Shown here in pieces: positions 1-5,340 of a stretch of 5,340 nt of DNA. The DNA is from Bacillota bacterium (GTDB taxonomy: Bacteria > Bacillota > Clostridia > Clostridiales > Clostridiaceae): positions 1 through 5,340 of the forward strand of contig JAEZKY010000147.1 of assembly GCA_023435985.1 (NCBI GenBank), written 5' to 3'. Numbering within the stretch: position 1 is the stretch's first letter; every line of letters begins with the position of its first letter. Made by a program: the position numbers and the translations under genes. Below the pieces are notes generated by a model. That model did no database searches. It saw nothing but the letters and a program-made list of their open reading frames with translations, and was not told the origin of the DNA.

Positions 1-87
1 GTTGAAAATAATATGCCTCTCAGTATTGACGATATGGTCAAATATGGAGATATGATGATTAACAAATTAGATATAAATGATAATTAG
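1..87 (+). CDS. C-terminal end of an unidentified protein (5' partial)
   Basis: Frame 1 is open from the first base and stops at TAG (85-87), giving 28 residues that include NMPLSIDDMVKYGDMM and end in KLDINDN. The fragment is mixed polar and hydrophobic and looks like a C-terminal amphipathic helix, with no membrane segment and no motif I can name. Codon use is AT-rich like the rest of the window. Nothing follows it closely: the next plus-strand gene begins more than 2.5 kb away, so it is the last gene of its transcription unit. It is called coding because the frame is open to the window edge and the residue composition is protein-like. The family, start and length lie outside the window, and no function is assigned. 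Confidence 0.55.
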   Translation, partial: VENNMPLSIDDMVKYGDMMINKLDINDN

Positions 88-211
88 AGTTCTATAATAC
101 TACTAAGCAGCTTTTTCAATGTAATTAAAATCTACTTTTTATACTAGTTAGAAATACATATTTGAATTTATCTAACACAAGATTTTCTTTAGATGATCAC
201 AAACTAAAGTA

Positions 212-246
212 ACCCACAAAAATCTAAATTTTAGATTTTTGTGGGT
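212..246. repeat. Perfect 17-bp inverted repeat (35-base palindrome)
   Basis: The left arm 212-228 (ACCCACAAAAATCTAAA) and the right arm 230-246 are exact reverse complements around one central base, 229. The outer six pairs (ACCCAC/GTGGGT) are GC-rich and the inner pairs are AT-rich. Neither strand has a clear run of T after the hairpin: CCTATGG follows on plus, and TACTTTAG on minus. A standard intrinsic terminator is therefore not shown, although the hairpin could still end transcription of the gene that stops at 87. It could also be a dispersed palindromic repeat or a protein-binding dyad. Confidence 0.7.
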
Positions 247-350
247 CCTATGGTGGATTCGAAGTATACCTTCAAAATACATTAATTAAATTTTATCTTA
301 ATTTTAACAATTAAATATACTATACATTGGCCTATTTAAATTTGTAATTA

Positions 351-390
351 TATTATAAAAGCCTAAAATGCTTAGCGATAGCATTTTAGG
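351..390 (-). terminator. Rho-independent terminator of MCP1
   Basis: Bases 362-372 and 380-390 form an 11-bp stem (CCTAAAATGCT/AGCATTTTAGG) with a 7-base loop. Read on the minus strand, the stem is followed by CTTTTATAATA, a moderate U-rich tail. It sits about 55 bases downstream of the MCP1 stop codon on the same strand, where an intrinsic terminator is expected. Confidence 0.7.
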
Positions 391-445
391 GCTAATTTAA
401 AATAAATGAGTTTATTTTATTTAATAGTTCATAACTCTTAATAAT

Positions 446-2161
446 TTATATTCTAAACCTTTGTACCAGTTCATCTAAATTTTGAGCTAACTCAGCTTGA
501 TTTTGAGTAGAGTTAGTAACTTCAGTTACTGCTTTTGTAATTTCACTAATACTAGCTAATACTTCTTCTGAACTAGCGGCTGAATCTGCAGCTGTAGCTG
601 AAACACCTTCAAACGCCTTATTCACCTGCATTACTGTCTCATTCATTTGTTTAGCAGTATTAAATATATCAATAGCCATATCGCTTACAAATTTTGCATC
701 TTTCTCATATTGTATACCAGTATCTAATAACAAAGTGTAACTTGGCTTCACGTTATTTACCATATAATCTAATATGTCTTGTCCACTAGAAGATAATTCA
801 TCAAATGCAGTTCTTACTTGAGTAACCATGTTTTGAATTTGGGTTACAGCTTCTGAAGATTGTTCAGCTAATTGTCTAACTTCTTCAGCAACTACAGCAA
901 AGCCTTTTCCTTGCTCTCCAGCTCTTGCAGCCTCTATGGCAGCATTTAATGCAAGAAGATTTGTTTGTTCAGATATACTGCCAATAGACTCTGCCATCAG
1001 TTTAACTTCTTCAACAACCTTCCCAGCTTCAATAGCTTTTATAATATTAAGTCTTTTTTCTTCATAAATTTCATTATTTTGTTTTATGTTCTCTGTAGCT
1101 TTTTCTTTTATTTCAATAGCTCTTTTATTTATATCATTACCAGATATTTTAGATTCTTCAGCCTTGTGCTCTAAGTTACTTGTATTCATTGCTATTTCAT
1201 CCATGGAGGCTTGAACTTCTTGTGTAGTAGCACTTAAGTCTTGAGCTCCTTTAGCAATTGTTTCCGTAGCTTCACTAGAAGATTGCATCATTGATGATAT
1301 TTCTTCAGTAGTAGCTGATAAATTTCCACTAGCTGAATTTATCTTTTCTACACTGTTAAATATTTGTGATATAAGCTCTTTTATATTTTCAGCTGCCTTA
1401 TTTAGAGCCTTAGAAAGTCTTCCGATTTCATCTTGACTGTCTAATTTTATTTCTTGAGTTAAATCTCCATCTCCAATGGCTTCAGCAAAATTTAGAACCT
1501 TATTTAAATTTCTAGCTATAAAAATTGAGATCAATGTTCCAAGTGCTATAGCAAGTACTAATCCTAAAACTATAACAAATATTATTATATATAAAGATGA
1601 AATATATGTATTGGCATCCTGCTTGTATGAATTGGATGCTTTATCATCATTCGCTTGAATTAAGGTATCTAAGCCTTTAAATAAATTAGCTCTGGATGTA
1701 GATATTTCAGTAAATCTAGTTTTAGATTTTTCAAAGTCTTGTGCATCTGCTAACTTTATAACATCACTATAGATAGTTCTAAAATCACTTAAATTGCTTT
1801 TTATATCGCTAAAAGTAGTTTTTTGATCTTCAGTCAACAAGTTTTTTTCATAATCATTAAGTATTGTGTCTGTATCCGCAGCATAGTCTTGAATTTCTTT
1901 TTCTAATCCAGGATTTTGATTTTCCTTATTTCCTTGATTTGAAATTTTCAATAAATCATATCTTATTTCTAGAGTATCTTGCTTAACTTTATTAATTTTC
2001 TGAATGGATAAGAGATTCTGATTATACATATCCTGAGCATTGTTCTTCAGAATCTGCATATTTCTTATTCCAATCACGCCAACCAATACTATAAGCAAAG
2101 CTACAATAATAAAAGCTGGTATTAATTTTTTAGATATTTTTAAATTTTTAAACCAATTCAA
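446..2161 (-). CDS. Methyl-accepting chemotaxis protein (MCP1)
   Basis: This is a 571-residue transmembrane chemoreceptor that should signal through CheW/CheA. TM1 is about residues 12-32. An extracellular helical region of about 155 residues follows, resembling the four-helix-bundle MCP sensor class. TM2 is about 189-215 and the HAMP linker about 216-268. The rest is the cytoplasmic coiled-coil hairpin. The tip is near residues 398-432 and includes EQTNLLALNAAIEAARAGEQ, the near-invariant MCP signature. Candidate methylation sites include SATTEE (282-287) and ATTQE (311-315); the C-terminal arm has SSEE (530-533), but AD replaces the usual E-E pair at 525-526. No CheR-tethering NWETF-like tail is present; it ends in VQRFRI. 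The start codon is TTG (2159-2161), supported by AGGGAGG seven bases upstream and by alignment with the N-terminus of MCP2. The ligand cannot be inferred. It is transcribed alone, divergently from MCP2. Confidence 0.96.
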   Translation of the reverse strand: MNWFKNLKISKKLIPAFIIVALLIVLVGVIGIRNMQILKNNAQDMYNQNLLSIQKINKVKQDTLEIRYDLLKISNQGNKENQNPGLEKEIQDYAADTDTILNDYEKNLLTEDQKTTFSDIKSNLSDFRTIYSDVIKLADAQDFEKSKTRFTEISTSRANLFKGLDTLIQANDDKASNSYKQDANTYISSLYIIIFVIVLGLVLAIALGTLISIFIARNLNKVLNFAEAIGDGDLTQEIKLDSQDEIGRLSKALNKAAENIKELISQIFNSVEKINSASGNLSATTEEISSMMQSSSEATETIAKGAQDLSATTQEVQASMDEIAMNTSNLEHKAEESKISGNDINKRAIEIKEKATENIKQNNEIYEEKRLNIIKAIEAGKVVEEVKLMAESIGSISEQTNLLALNAAIEAARAGEQGKGFAVVAEEVRQLAEQSSEAVTQIQNMVTQVRTAFDELSSSGQDILDYMVNNVKPSYTLLLDTGIQYEKDAKFVSDMAIDIFNTAKQMNETVMQVNKAFEGVSATAADSAASSEEVLASISEITKAVTEVTNSTQNQAELAQNLDELVQRFRI

Positions 2162-2175
2162 AATAATTCCTCCCT
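2159..2175 (-). promoter_or_regulatory. Ribosome binding site fixing the TTG start of MCP1
   Basis: On the minus strand, AGGGAGG (plus-strand 2169-2175) is followed by a 7-base spacer and then TTG (2159-2161). Spacing and strength are near ideal. The resulting N-terminus (MNWFKNLK) matches that of MCP2 (MKWLNNLK). No ATG lies near the right position, so TTG is the likely initiator. Confidence 0.88.
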
Positions 2176-2433
2176 AAAATTCTAATCATATGTAATTAAG
2201 TATATATACCATAAAAGTATTTTAACAGAAAAACTAACAATTAAATAGTTTTTTAATCATTTTATAACAAAATTAGATAACTTTATTATAATTAGCAAAG
2301 AAATTTATTACTTATTTAATAGTTAATTCCTCTTCCTAAGTCAGAATAATTATGTTACGGAAATGTTTCACCGGTTCATTTAGCCATCTGTAAATTAAAA
2401 TAATATATCTCAATAATTAAATCACATTGAAAA

Positions 2434-2456
2434 ATGTACAAAATTACCAGGTACAT
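2434..2456. repeat. Short dyad ATGTAC-N11-GTACAT
   Basis: ATGTAC (2434-2439) and GTACAT (2451-2456) are exact reverse complements separated by 11 bases. The site lies about 75 bases upstream of the MCP2 -35 box. The size and spacing could suit a dimeric DNA-binding protein, but short AT-rich dyads arise easily by chance, so an operator role is only a possibility. Confidence 0.25.
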
Positions 2457-2531
2457 AATATAAAAATTTAATTTTAATATACATTATTTTGGGTATAATT
2501 AAGAATTTTTGTCAAAATATATGATATAATA

Positions 2532-2560
2532 TTGAGAAAAACTTGTAAATAAATTATACA
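2532..2560 (+). promoter_or_regulatory. Sigma-A-type promoter for MCP2
   Basis: TTGAGA (2532-2537) and TATACA (2555-2560) are separated by exactly 17 bases, matching the TTGACA/TATAAT consensus at 5 of 6 and 5 of 6 positions. Transcription would begin near 2567, giving a 5' leader of about 88 bases that carries the small ORF at 2588-2641. An alternative start could use the extended -10 TGATATAAT at 2522-2530. Confidence 0.65.
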
Positions 2561-2587
2561 TTTATAACTTTATGTTAGGGGTGATGA

Positions 2588-2641
2588 ATGCACAATAGAC
2601 TAGATTTATTATATTTTTGCATAAGAACACTATTTTTTTAA
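2588..2641 (+). CDS. Possible 17-residue leader ORF upstream of MCP2
   Basis: ATG at 2588 opens a 17-codon frame (MHNRLDLLYFCIRTLFF) that ends at TAA 2639-2641. It is preceded by AGGGGTG (2577-2583), a good Shine-Dalgarno match with suitable spacing, and lies inside the predicted 5' leader of MCP2. Its stop codon overlaps the first bases of the MCP2 ribosome binding site (AAGGAG, 2640-2645), and its last codons run through seven consecutive T residues. Termination would therefore take place on top of the MCP2 initiation region, an arrangement that would allow translational coupling. The peptide is short and hydrophobic and belongs to no family I recognise. It may be a regulatory leader peptide or a chance frame. 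Confidence 0.35.
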   Translation: MHNRLDLLYFCIRTLFF

Positions 2642-2654
2642 GGAGTGGATATTA

Positions 2655-4364
2655 ATGAAATGGCTTAATAACTTAAAACTGATTCCAAAACTAGTGTCAG
2701 CATTCATTTTGATTGTAATTTTCACAGGTATTGTTGGATATATTGGAATCAATAACATGACTATTGAGGACAAAAGCCGCGATAGCATTTATCATGTTGG
2801 TTTTCTAGGTAATAATGCTCTTAATAATCTTAAGTTAAATTCAATTCAATCAGAACGAGATGTATTATTAATTCTTGATCCAAATAATAAAACTGATTTA
2901 CAAAAAAACAAAGCTGACATTGCAAGTTTAGAAACTAAAAATGATGAACTTATTATGACATACAAGACTATGGCTACTGATTTGGATAGTCTACAATTTA
3001 TAGAGTTTCAAAAATTATTTACAGAAAATCGTGTTCTTAAAGATGATTTAATTAAACAAGTTGATGAGGATAACTATGCCAATGCAAATGAAATTTATTT
3101 AAGTTATTCTAAAAGTTCAACTGATATGCTTACAATTTTAAATCAAGATATAAAATTAATTACAGATATGACTGACTCTGATTTCGATAGTAGTGATTCC
3201 GCCTATGCCAACTCATTATTTCAAATTAATATAATAATTATTTTGGGGTTAATTACTGCTATTATATTGGGTTTAACAATTAGTATTGGGATTTCAAGAC
3301 AAATAAAGAAGGTTTTAATTGTAGCCGATTCACTTTCCAAAAACGATTTGTCAAAAACCGTTCTTATTGATAATAAGAGTGAAATTGGAACTTTAGCAAA
3401 AGCGATAAACAAAGCTGTAATAAACTTAAGAACATTAATAGGTGAAATATCAGAAGGTGCTGCTAGTATTAGTGCTACCAGTGAAGAACTATCTGCTACA
3501 ACAGAAGAAATATCATCAAAAATGGAGATTGTCAACGAATCAGTAAGACAAGTATCATTAGGTGCTGAGCAGTTAAGCTCCACAACGGAAGAAGTAAATG
3601 CGACTACGGAAGATATTGCAAATAATATAGATGATGTTAGTATAAGAGCAAATAATGGTACAAAAATTGCAATGGAAATAGAAGTAAAAGCAAAACAAGT
3701 TAAAGAAGGTGCCGAAAATAGCTTCAATACATCAAAAAAATTATATTTAGAAAAAGAAGAAAGTATATTAAAATCAATTGAGGATGGCAAGATTGTTAAT
3801 GAAGTTAAGATAATGGCAGATGAAATAGAAGACATAGCAAGTCAAACAAACCTTCTTGCACTTAACGCATCTATTGAAGCAGCAAGAGCTGGAGAACAAG
3901 GTAAGGGCTTTGCTGTTGTTGCTGATGAAGTTAGAAAATTAGCTGAAGCATCATCTACTACAGCTCAAAGTATTCAAACATTAACTGGCAAAGTTCAGCA
4001 ATCATTCCAAAATCTTTCCCAAAATGCTCAAGATGTATTAAGCTTTATAGATAATAAGGTTACCCCTGATTATGAATTGTTTGTAGCTACAGGAAAACAA
4101 TATGGTGAGGATTCTGTAGAATTTAATAAAATGTCTATAAATATTGGAGCTTCAATGAATATAATAAATGAAACTGTATCAGAGATTAAAAAAGCAATTG
4201 AAAATGTATCAGCTACAGCTGAGGAATCTGCTGCTAGCTCACAAGAAATATCAGTAAGTGTTAATGAGTCTGTTATGGCAATTAAAGAAATAACAAAAGC
4301 TTCACAAAGTCAAGCCATATTAGCAGAAAAATTAAATAACATGGTGCAAAGATTTAAATTGTAA
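2655..4364 (+). CDS. Methyl-accepting chemotaxis protein (MCP2)
   Basis: This 569-residue chemoreceptor has the same plan as MCP1. TM1 is about residues 11-32. The extracellular helical sensor of about 155 residues has little evident similarity to MCP1. TM2 is about 188-212 and HAMP about 213-265, followed by a long cytoplasmic coiled-coil hairpin. The tip around 393-431 contains SQTNLLALNASIEAARAGEQ, the core that contacts CheA/CheW. Likely methylation sites are SATSEE (273-278), SATTEE (280-285), SSTTEE (308-313), NATTED (315-320) and, on the returning helix, SATAEESAASSQE (519-531). Each arm between HAMP and tip is about 20 heptads or more, broadly like the long receptors common in Firmicutes. 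ATG 2655 follows AGGAG (2641-2645) with nine bases between. It ends in VQRFKL with no CheR-binding tail. The promoter at 2532-2560 and the leader ORF precede it. The ligand is unknown. Confidence 0.96.
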   Translation: MKWLNNLKLIPKLVSAFILIVIFTGIVGYIGINNMTIEDKSRDSIYHVGFLGNNALNNLKLNSIQSERDVLLILDPNNKTDLQKNKADIASLETKNDELIMTYKTMATDLDSLQFIEFQKLFTENRVLKDDLIKQVDEDNYANANEIYLSYSKSSTDMLTILNQDIKLITDMTDSDFDSSDSAYANSLFQINIIIILGLITAIILGLTISIGISRQIKKVLIVADSLSKNDLSKTVLIDNKSEIGTLAKAINKAVINLRTLIGEISEGAASISATSEELSATTEEISSKMEIVNESVRQVSLGAEQLSSTTEEVNATTEDIANNIDDVSIRANNGTKIAMEIEVKAKQVKEGAENSFNTSKKLYLEKEESILKSIEDGKIVNEVKIMADEIEDIASQTNLLALNASIEAARAGEQGKGFAVVADEVRKLAEASSTTAQSIQTLTGKVQQSFQNLSQNAQDVLSFIDNKVTPDYELFVATGKQYGEDSVEFNKMSINIGASMNIINETVSEIKKAIENVSATAEESAASSQEISVSVNESVMAIKEITKASQSQAILAEKLNNMVQRFKL

Positions 4365-4530
4365 AGTAACAAGTCCATCTAGCAGTGTATTTTCCACCTA
4401 CAGAATGCCATGATAGATAATCTATAATGGCACTTCACCTACTTGCCTGACGAAAAATATACACATTGGAAGGAAGCAGCTATACCCCATATAAAGAACA
4501 TCCAATGCTAGCTTTGGACTTGTTATTTTA
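4362..4530 (+). repeat. Structured long inverted-repeat element (three-way junction) in the convergent gap
   Basis: Bases 4362-4377 (TAAAGTAACAAGTCCA) pair along their whole length with 4515-4530 (one G-U pair). After a small internal loop, CTAGCA (4379-4384) pairs with TGCTAG (4506-4511). Inside, two further helices meet this stem almost without unpaired bases. One is GTGTATTTT (4385-4393) with 4455-4464 (one bulge). The other is TTGGA (4466-4470) with TCCAA (4501-4505). The first is capped by a hairpin at 4403-4436: TGCCAT/ATGGCA, a G-A mismatch, ATAGA/TCTAT and loop TAA. No coding frame fits. The G-U pair is C-A on the other strand, which mildly favours the plus strand as the RNA. The element starts within the MCP2 stop codon and ends 11 bases before the MOSC stop. 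It could be a small non-autonomous transposable element (TA at both ends), a structured RNA or a 3'-end processing/termination structure; none is proven. Confidence 0.7.
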
Positions 4531-4541
4531 TTTCATATAAC

Positions 4542-4976
4542 TTAATCTAAAATTTCTATAGAATCTCCTTCTCTAATCACTCCGCCTTGTATTATTCTTG
4601 TGAAGATTCCTTCTGTTGGCATAATACACGTACCAACTTGATTTTTTATAGCACAACCTTTATGGCATTCCTTTCCTATCTGTGTCACTTCCTGAATTGT
4701 TTCTCCTATTTTTAATCTTGTCCCAACAGGCAATTCATAAAGAACAATACCTTCAGTTGTTATATTTTCTGCAAATTTTCCAGCTTCTAAGCCATCTACT
4801 CCCATTTTAATCATTTTATCTATGCTTTCTTGGGATAATAAACTTACCTGTCTATGCCATTTTCCAGCATGAGCATCATCTTTTAAACCATGCTCTTCTA
4901 TAAAAATTCCTTCCTTCATAGGTGTTTTTATAACACCTTTTTTTTCACTAATATTTATTGATAATACTTTAGCCAT
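4542..4976 (-). CDS. Stand-alone MOSC-domain protein
   Basis: This 144-residue cytosolic protein consists of essentially one MOSC domain, the fold found at the C-terminus of molybdenum cofactor sulfurases and in YiiM/YuaD-like proteins. It is proposed to handle sulfur or bind the molybdenum cofactor; the exact reaction of small clostridial members is not established. Visible family marks are GLKDDAHAGKWHRQVSLLS (residues 30-48), the GKFAENITTEGI segment (66-77) and a cysteine-bearing stretch with C104, C108 and C117 (KECHKGC, GTCIMP). There is no signal peptide or membrane segment. ATG 4974-4976 lies 8 bases past the moaC stop. The nearest Shine-Dalgarno, AAGGGAG, is inside the last moaC codons with a long spacer of about 14 bases, so translation may be coupled to moaC. 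It is the last gene of its operon, convergent with MCP2. Pairing with moaC supports a molybdopterin-related role. Confidence 0.9.
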   Translation of the reverse strand: MAKVLSINISEKKGVIKTPMKEGIFIEEHGLKDDAHAGKWHRQVSLLSQESIDKMIKMGVDGLEAGKFAENITTEGIVLYELPVGTRLKIGETIQEVTQIGKECHKGCAIKNQVGTCIMPTEGIFTRIIQGGVIREGDSIEILD

Positions 4977-4984
4977 AATTTTAT

Positions 4985-5340
4985 CTAAATCTCCCTTATG
5001 TATTCTCCGCTTTTTCCACCGGTTTTCTTTATTAATCGAACATTTTCTATTACCATATCCCTATCAACAGCTTTGCACATATCATATATAGTAAGAGCTG
5101 CAGTTGTTACGGCCGTTAATGCTTCCATTTCAACACCTGTTTTTCCAACCGTTGAAACTGTTGCTTCAATTTCTATTTCTTCTTCTCCTATATTAAAATT
5201 TATATCAGATCCTGTTATAAAAATATTATGGCACATAGGAATTAAATCCGAGGTTTTTTTTACGCCCATTATTCCGCCAATTTGAGCCACTGATAAAACA
5301 TCACCTTTTTTAATAAGCCCATCTTTTATCAAATCTACAG
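4985..5340 (-). CDS. moaC: Cyclic pyranopterin monophosphate synthase MoaC (5' partial)
   Basis: MoaC works with MoaA in the first step of molybdopterin synthesis, converting the 3',8-cyclo-GTP intermediate to cyclic pyranopterin monophosphate. The window holds about the last 118 codons of a protein usually near 160 residues. The frame stays open to the right edge (VDLIKDGLIKKGDV at the break), so roughly the first 40 residues lie outside. Family signatures appear in order: KKTSDLIPMCHN with the conserved His, TGKTG-type segment followed by GVEMEALTAV with both conserved Glu, TIYDMCKAV with the conserved Asp and Lys, and GGKSG near the C-terminus. These correspond to the E. coli MoaC active-site residues, and none is missing. 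A TTG at 5330-5332 is an internal Leu codon, not the start. The stop TAG (4985-4987) is 8 bases before MOSC, so the two are co-transcribed. Confidence 0.95.
   Translation of the reverse strand, partial: VDLIKDGLIKKGDVLSVAQIGGIMGVKKTSDLIPMCHNIFITGSDINFNIGEEEIEIEATVSTVGKTGVEMEALTAVTTAALTIYDMCKAVDRDMVIENVRLIKKTGGKSGEYIREI

Larger units (their letters stand above)
88..445. other. Non-coding region between the partial gene and MCP1
   Basis: No convincing coding frame is present on either strand; stop codons are dense in all frames. The region holds a perfect palindrome (212-246) and the MCP1 terminator (351-390). It also has a weak AT-only stem, AAAATAAA/TTTATTTT (399-406 with 411-418, loop TGAG), just past the MCP1 stop. 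A TATAAT string at 93-98 has no matching -35 box and is not called a promoter. No canonical terminator with a U-tract is seen for the upstream partial gene. Confidence 0.6.
2162..2654. other. Divergent intergenic region between the two MCP genes
   Basis: This 493-base, very AT-rich region must hold the promoters of both MCPs. The plus-strand side has a good sigma-A-type promoter (2532-2560), a possible extended -10 (TGATATAAT, 2522-2530) and a small leader ORF (2588-2641). For MCP1 I see only a weak minus-strand candidate, TGGTATATA (plus 2203-2211), with no good -35 box. A patch around 2351-2390 is about 40% G+C, against roughly 12% in the 60 bases at 2261-2320. No sigma-D-like site (TAAA...CCGATA) was seen on either strand. 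Confidence 0.6.

Noticed and set aside
246..262. tRNA 3' end remnant: GATTCGAA and CCACCA-like text on the minus strand next to the palindrome
   Set aside because: It resembles a T-loop followed by CCACCA, but the preceding bases cannot form the T stem and no other tRNA arm is present. Chance similarity is more likely.
965..1658. Plus-strand open frames inside MCP1 (965-1174 and 1476-1658)
   Set aside because: They lie antisense to a clearly conserved receptor, have low-complexity Phe/Ser/Ile-rich translations and lack ribosome binding sites.
2330..2400. c-di-GMP or other known riboswitch in the MCP1 leader
   Set aside because: Such riboswitches are common near clostridial motility genes, but the conserved GEMM blocks and stems could not be found on either strand.
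2162..2654. Sigma-D (flagellar) promoters for the MCPs
   Set aside because: No TAAA...CCGATA-type site was found on either strand; the plus strand instead has a good sigma-A-type promoter.
375..2790. 12-base match GCGATAGCATTT between the MCP1 terminator (375-386) and MCP2 coding sequence (2779-2790)
   Set aside because: About one match of this length is expected by chance in a window of this size, and one copy is fully explained by coding sequence.
3221..3835. Minus-strand 204-codon open frame inside MCP2
   Set aside because: It is antisense to the HAMP and signalling region; the translation is the Ser/Ile/Leu-rich shadow typical of reversed MCP coiled coil.
4998..5285. Plus-strand open frame opposite moaC
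   Set aside because: moaC on the other strand shows all its catalytic motifs, and the plus-strand product has no recognisable domain.
5330..5332. TTG as the start of moaC
   Set aside because: The frame continues upstream (VD before it) to the window edge, and the protein would lack the first ~40 residues of the family. The codon is internal Leu.
1..5340. CRISPR arrays, insertion sequences with a transposase, rRNA or complete tRNA genes
   Set aside because: I saw no regularly spaced repeats, transposase-like frame or intact structural RNA gene anywhere in the window.

Overview
The window is strongly AT-rich (about 30% G+C by eye). It carries strong AGGAGG-type ribosome binding sites, a sigma-A-type promoter, two Firmicute-style methyl-accepting chemotaxis proteins (MCPs) and a small molybdenum-cofactor gene pair. 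Together this points to a motile, anaerobic, low-GC Firmicute, most likely Clostridium sensu lato. The assignment is inferred from composition and protein style, not from a search.

Layout: (1) bases 1-87 are the last 28 codons of a plus-strand gene I cannot identify. (2) 88-445 is non-coding; it holds a perfect 35-base palindrome at 212-246 and, near the next gene, a minus-strand hairpin terminator. (3) 446-2161, minus strand, is a complete MCP with a TTG start. (4) 2162-2654 is a divergent intergenic region. It contains a good promoter for the second MCP, a possible 17-codon leader ORF in its 5' UTR, and an isolated GC-richer patch. (5) 2655-4364, plus strand, is a second complete MCP of the same architecture. 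(6) 4362-4530 is a long imperfect inverted repeat filling nearly all of the convergent gap; on paper it folds into a compact three-way junction. (7) 4542-4976, minus strand, is a stand-alone MOSC-domain protein. (8) 4985-5340, minus strand, is moaC, cut by the right edge of the window and lying just upstream of MOSC in the same operon.

The two MCPs are divergently arranged paralogues. Their sensor regions have diverged, but they share almost the same signalling tip, so they probably feed different signals into one CheA/CheW array, possibly in mixed receptor clusters. The moaC-MOSC pair belongs to molybdopterin synthesis and handling and meets the MCP locus tail to tail. The most unusual object is the structured 169-base element between MCP2 and MOSC, which no protein-coding feature explains. 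The leader ORF and the proline-containing module shared by both MCP signalling domains are the next most interesting points.
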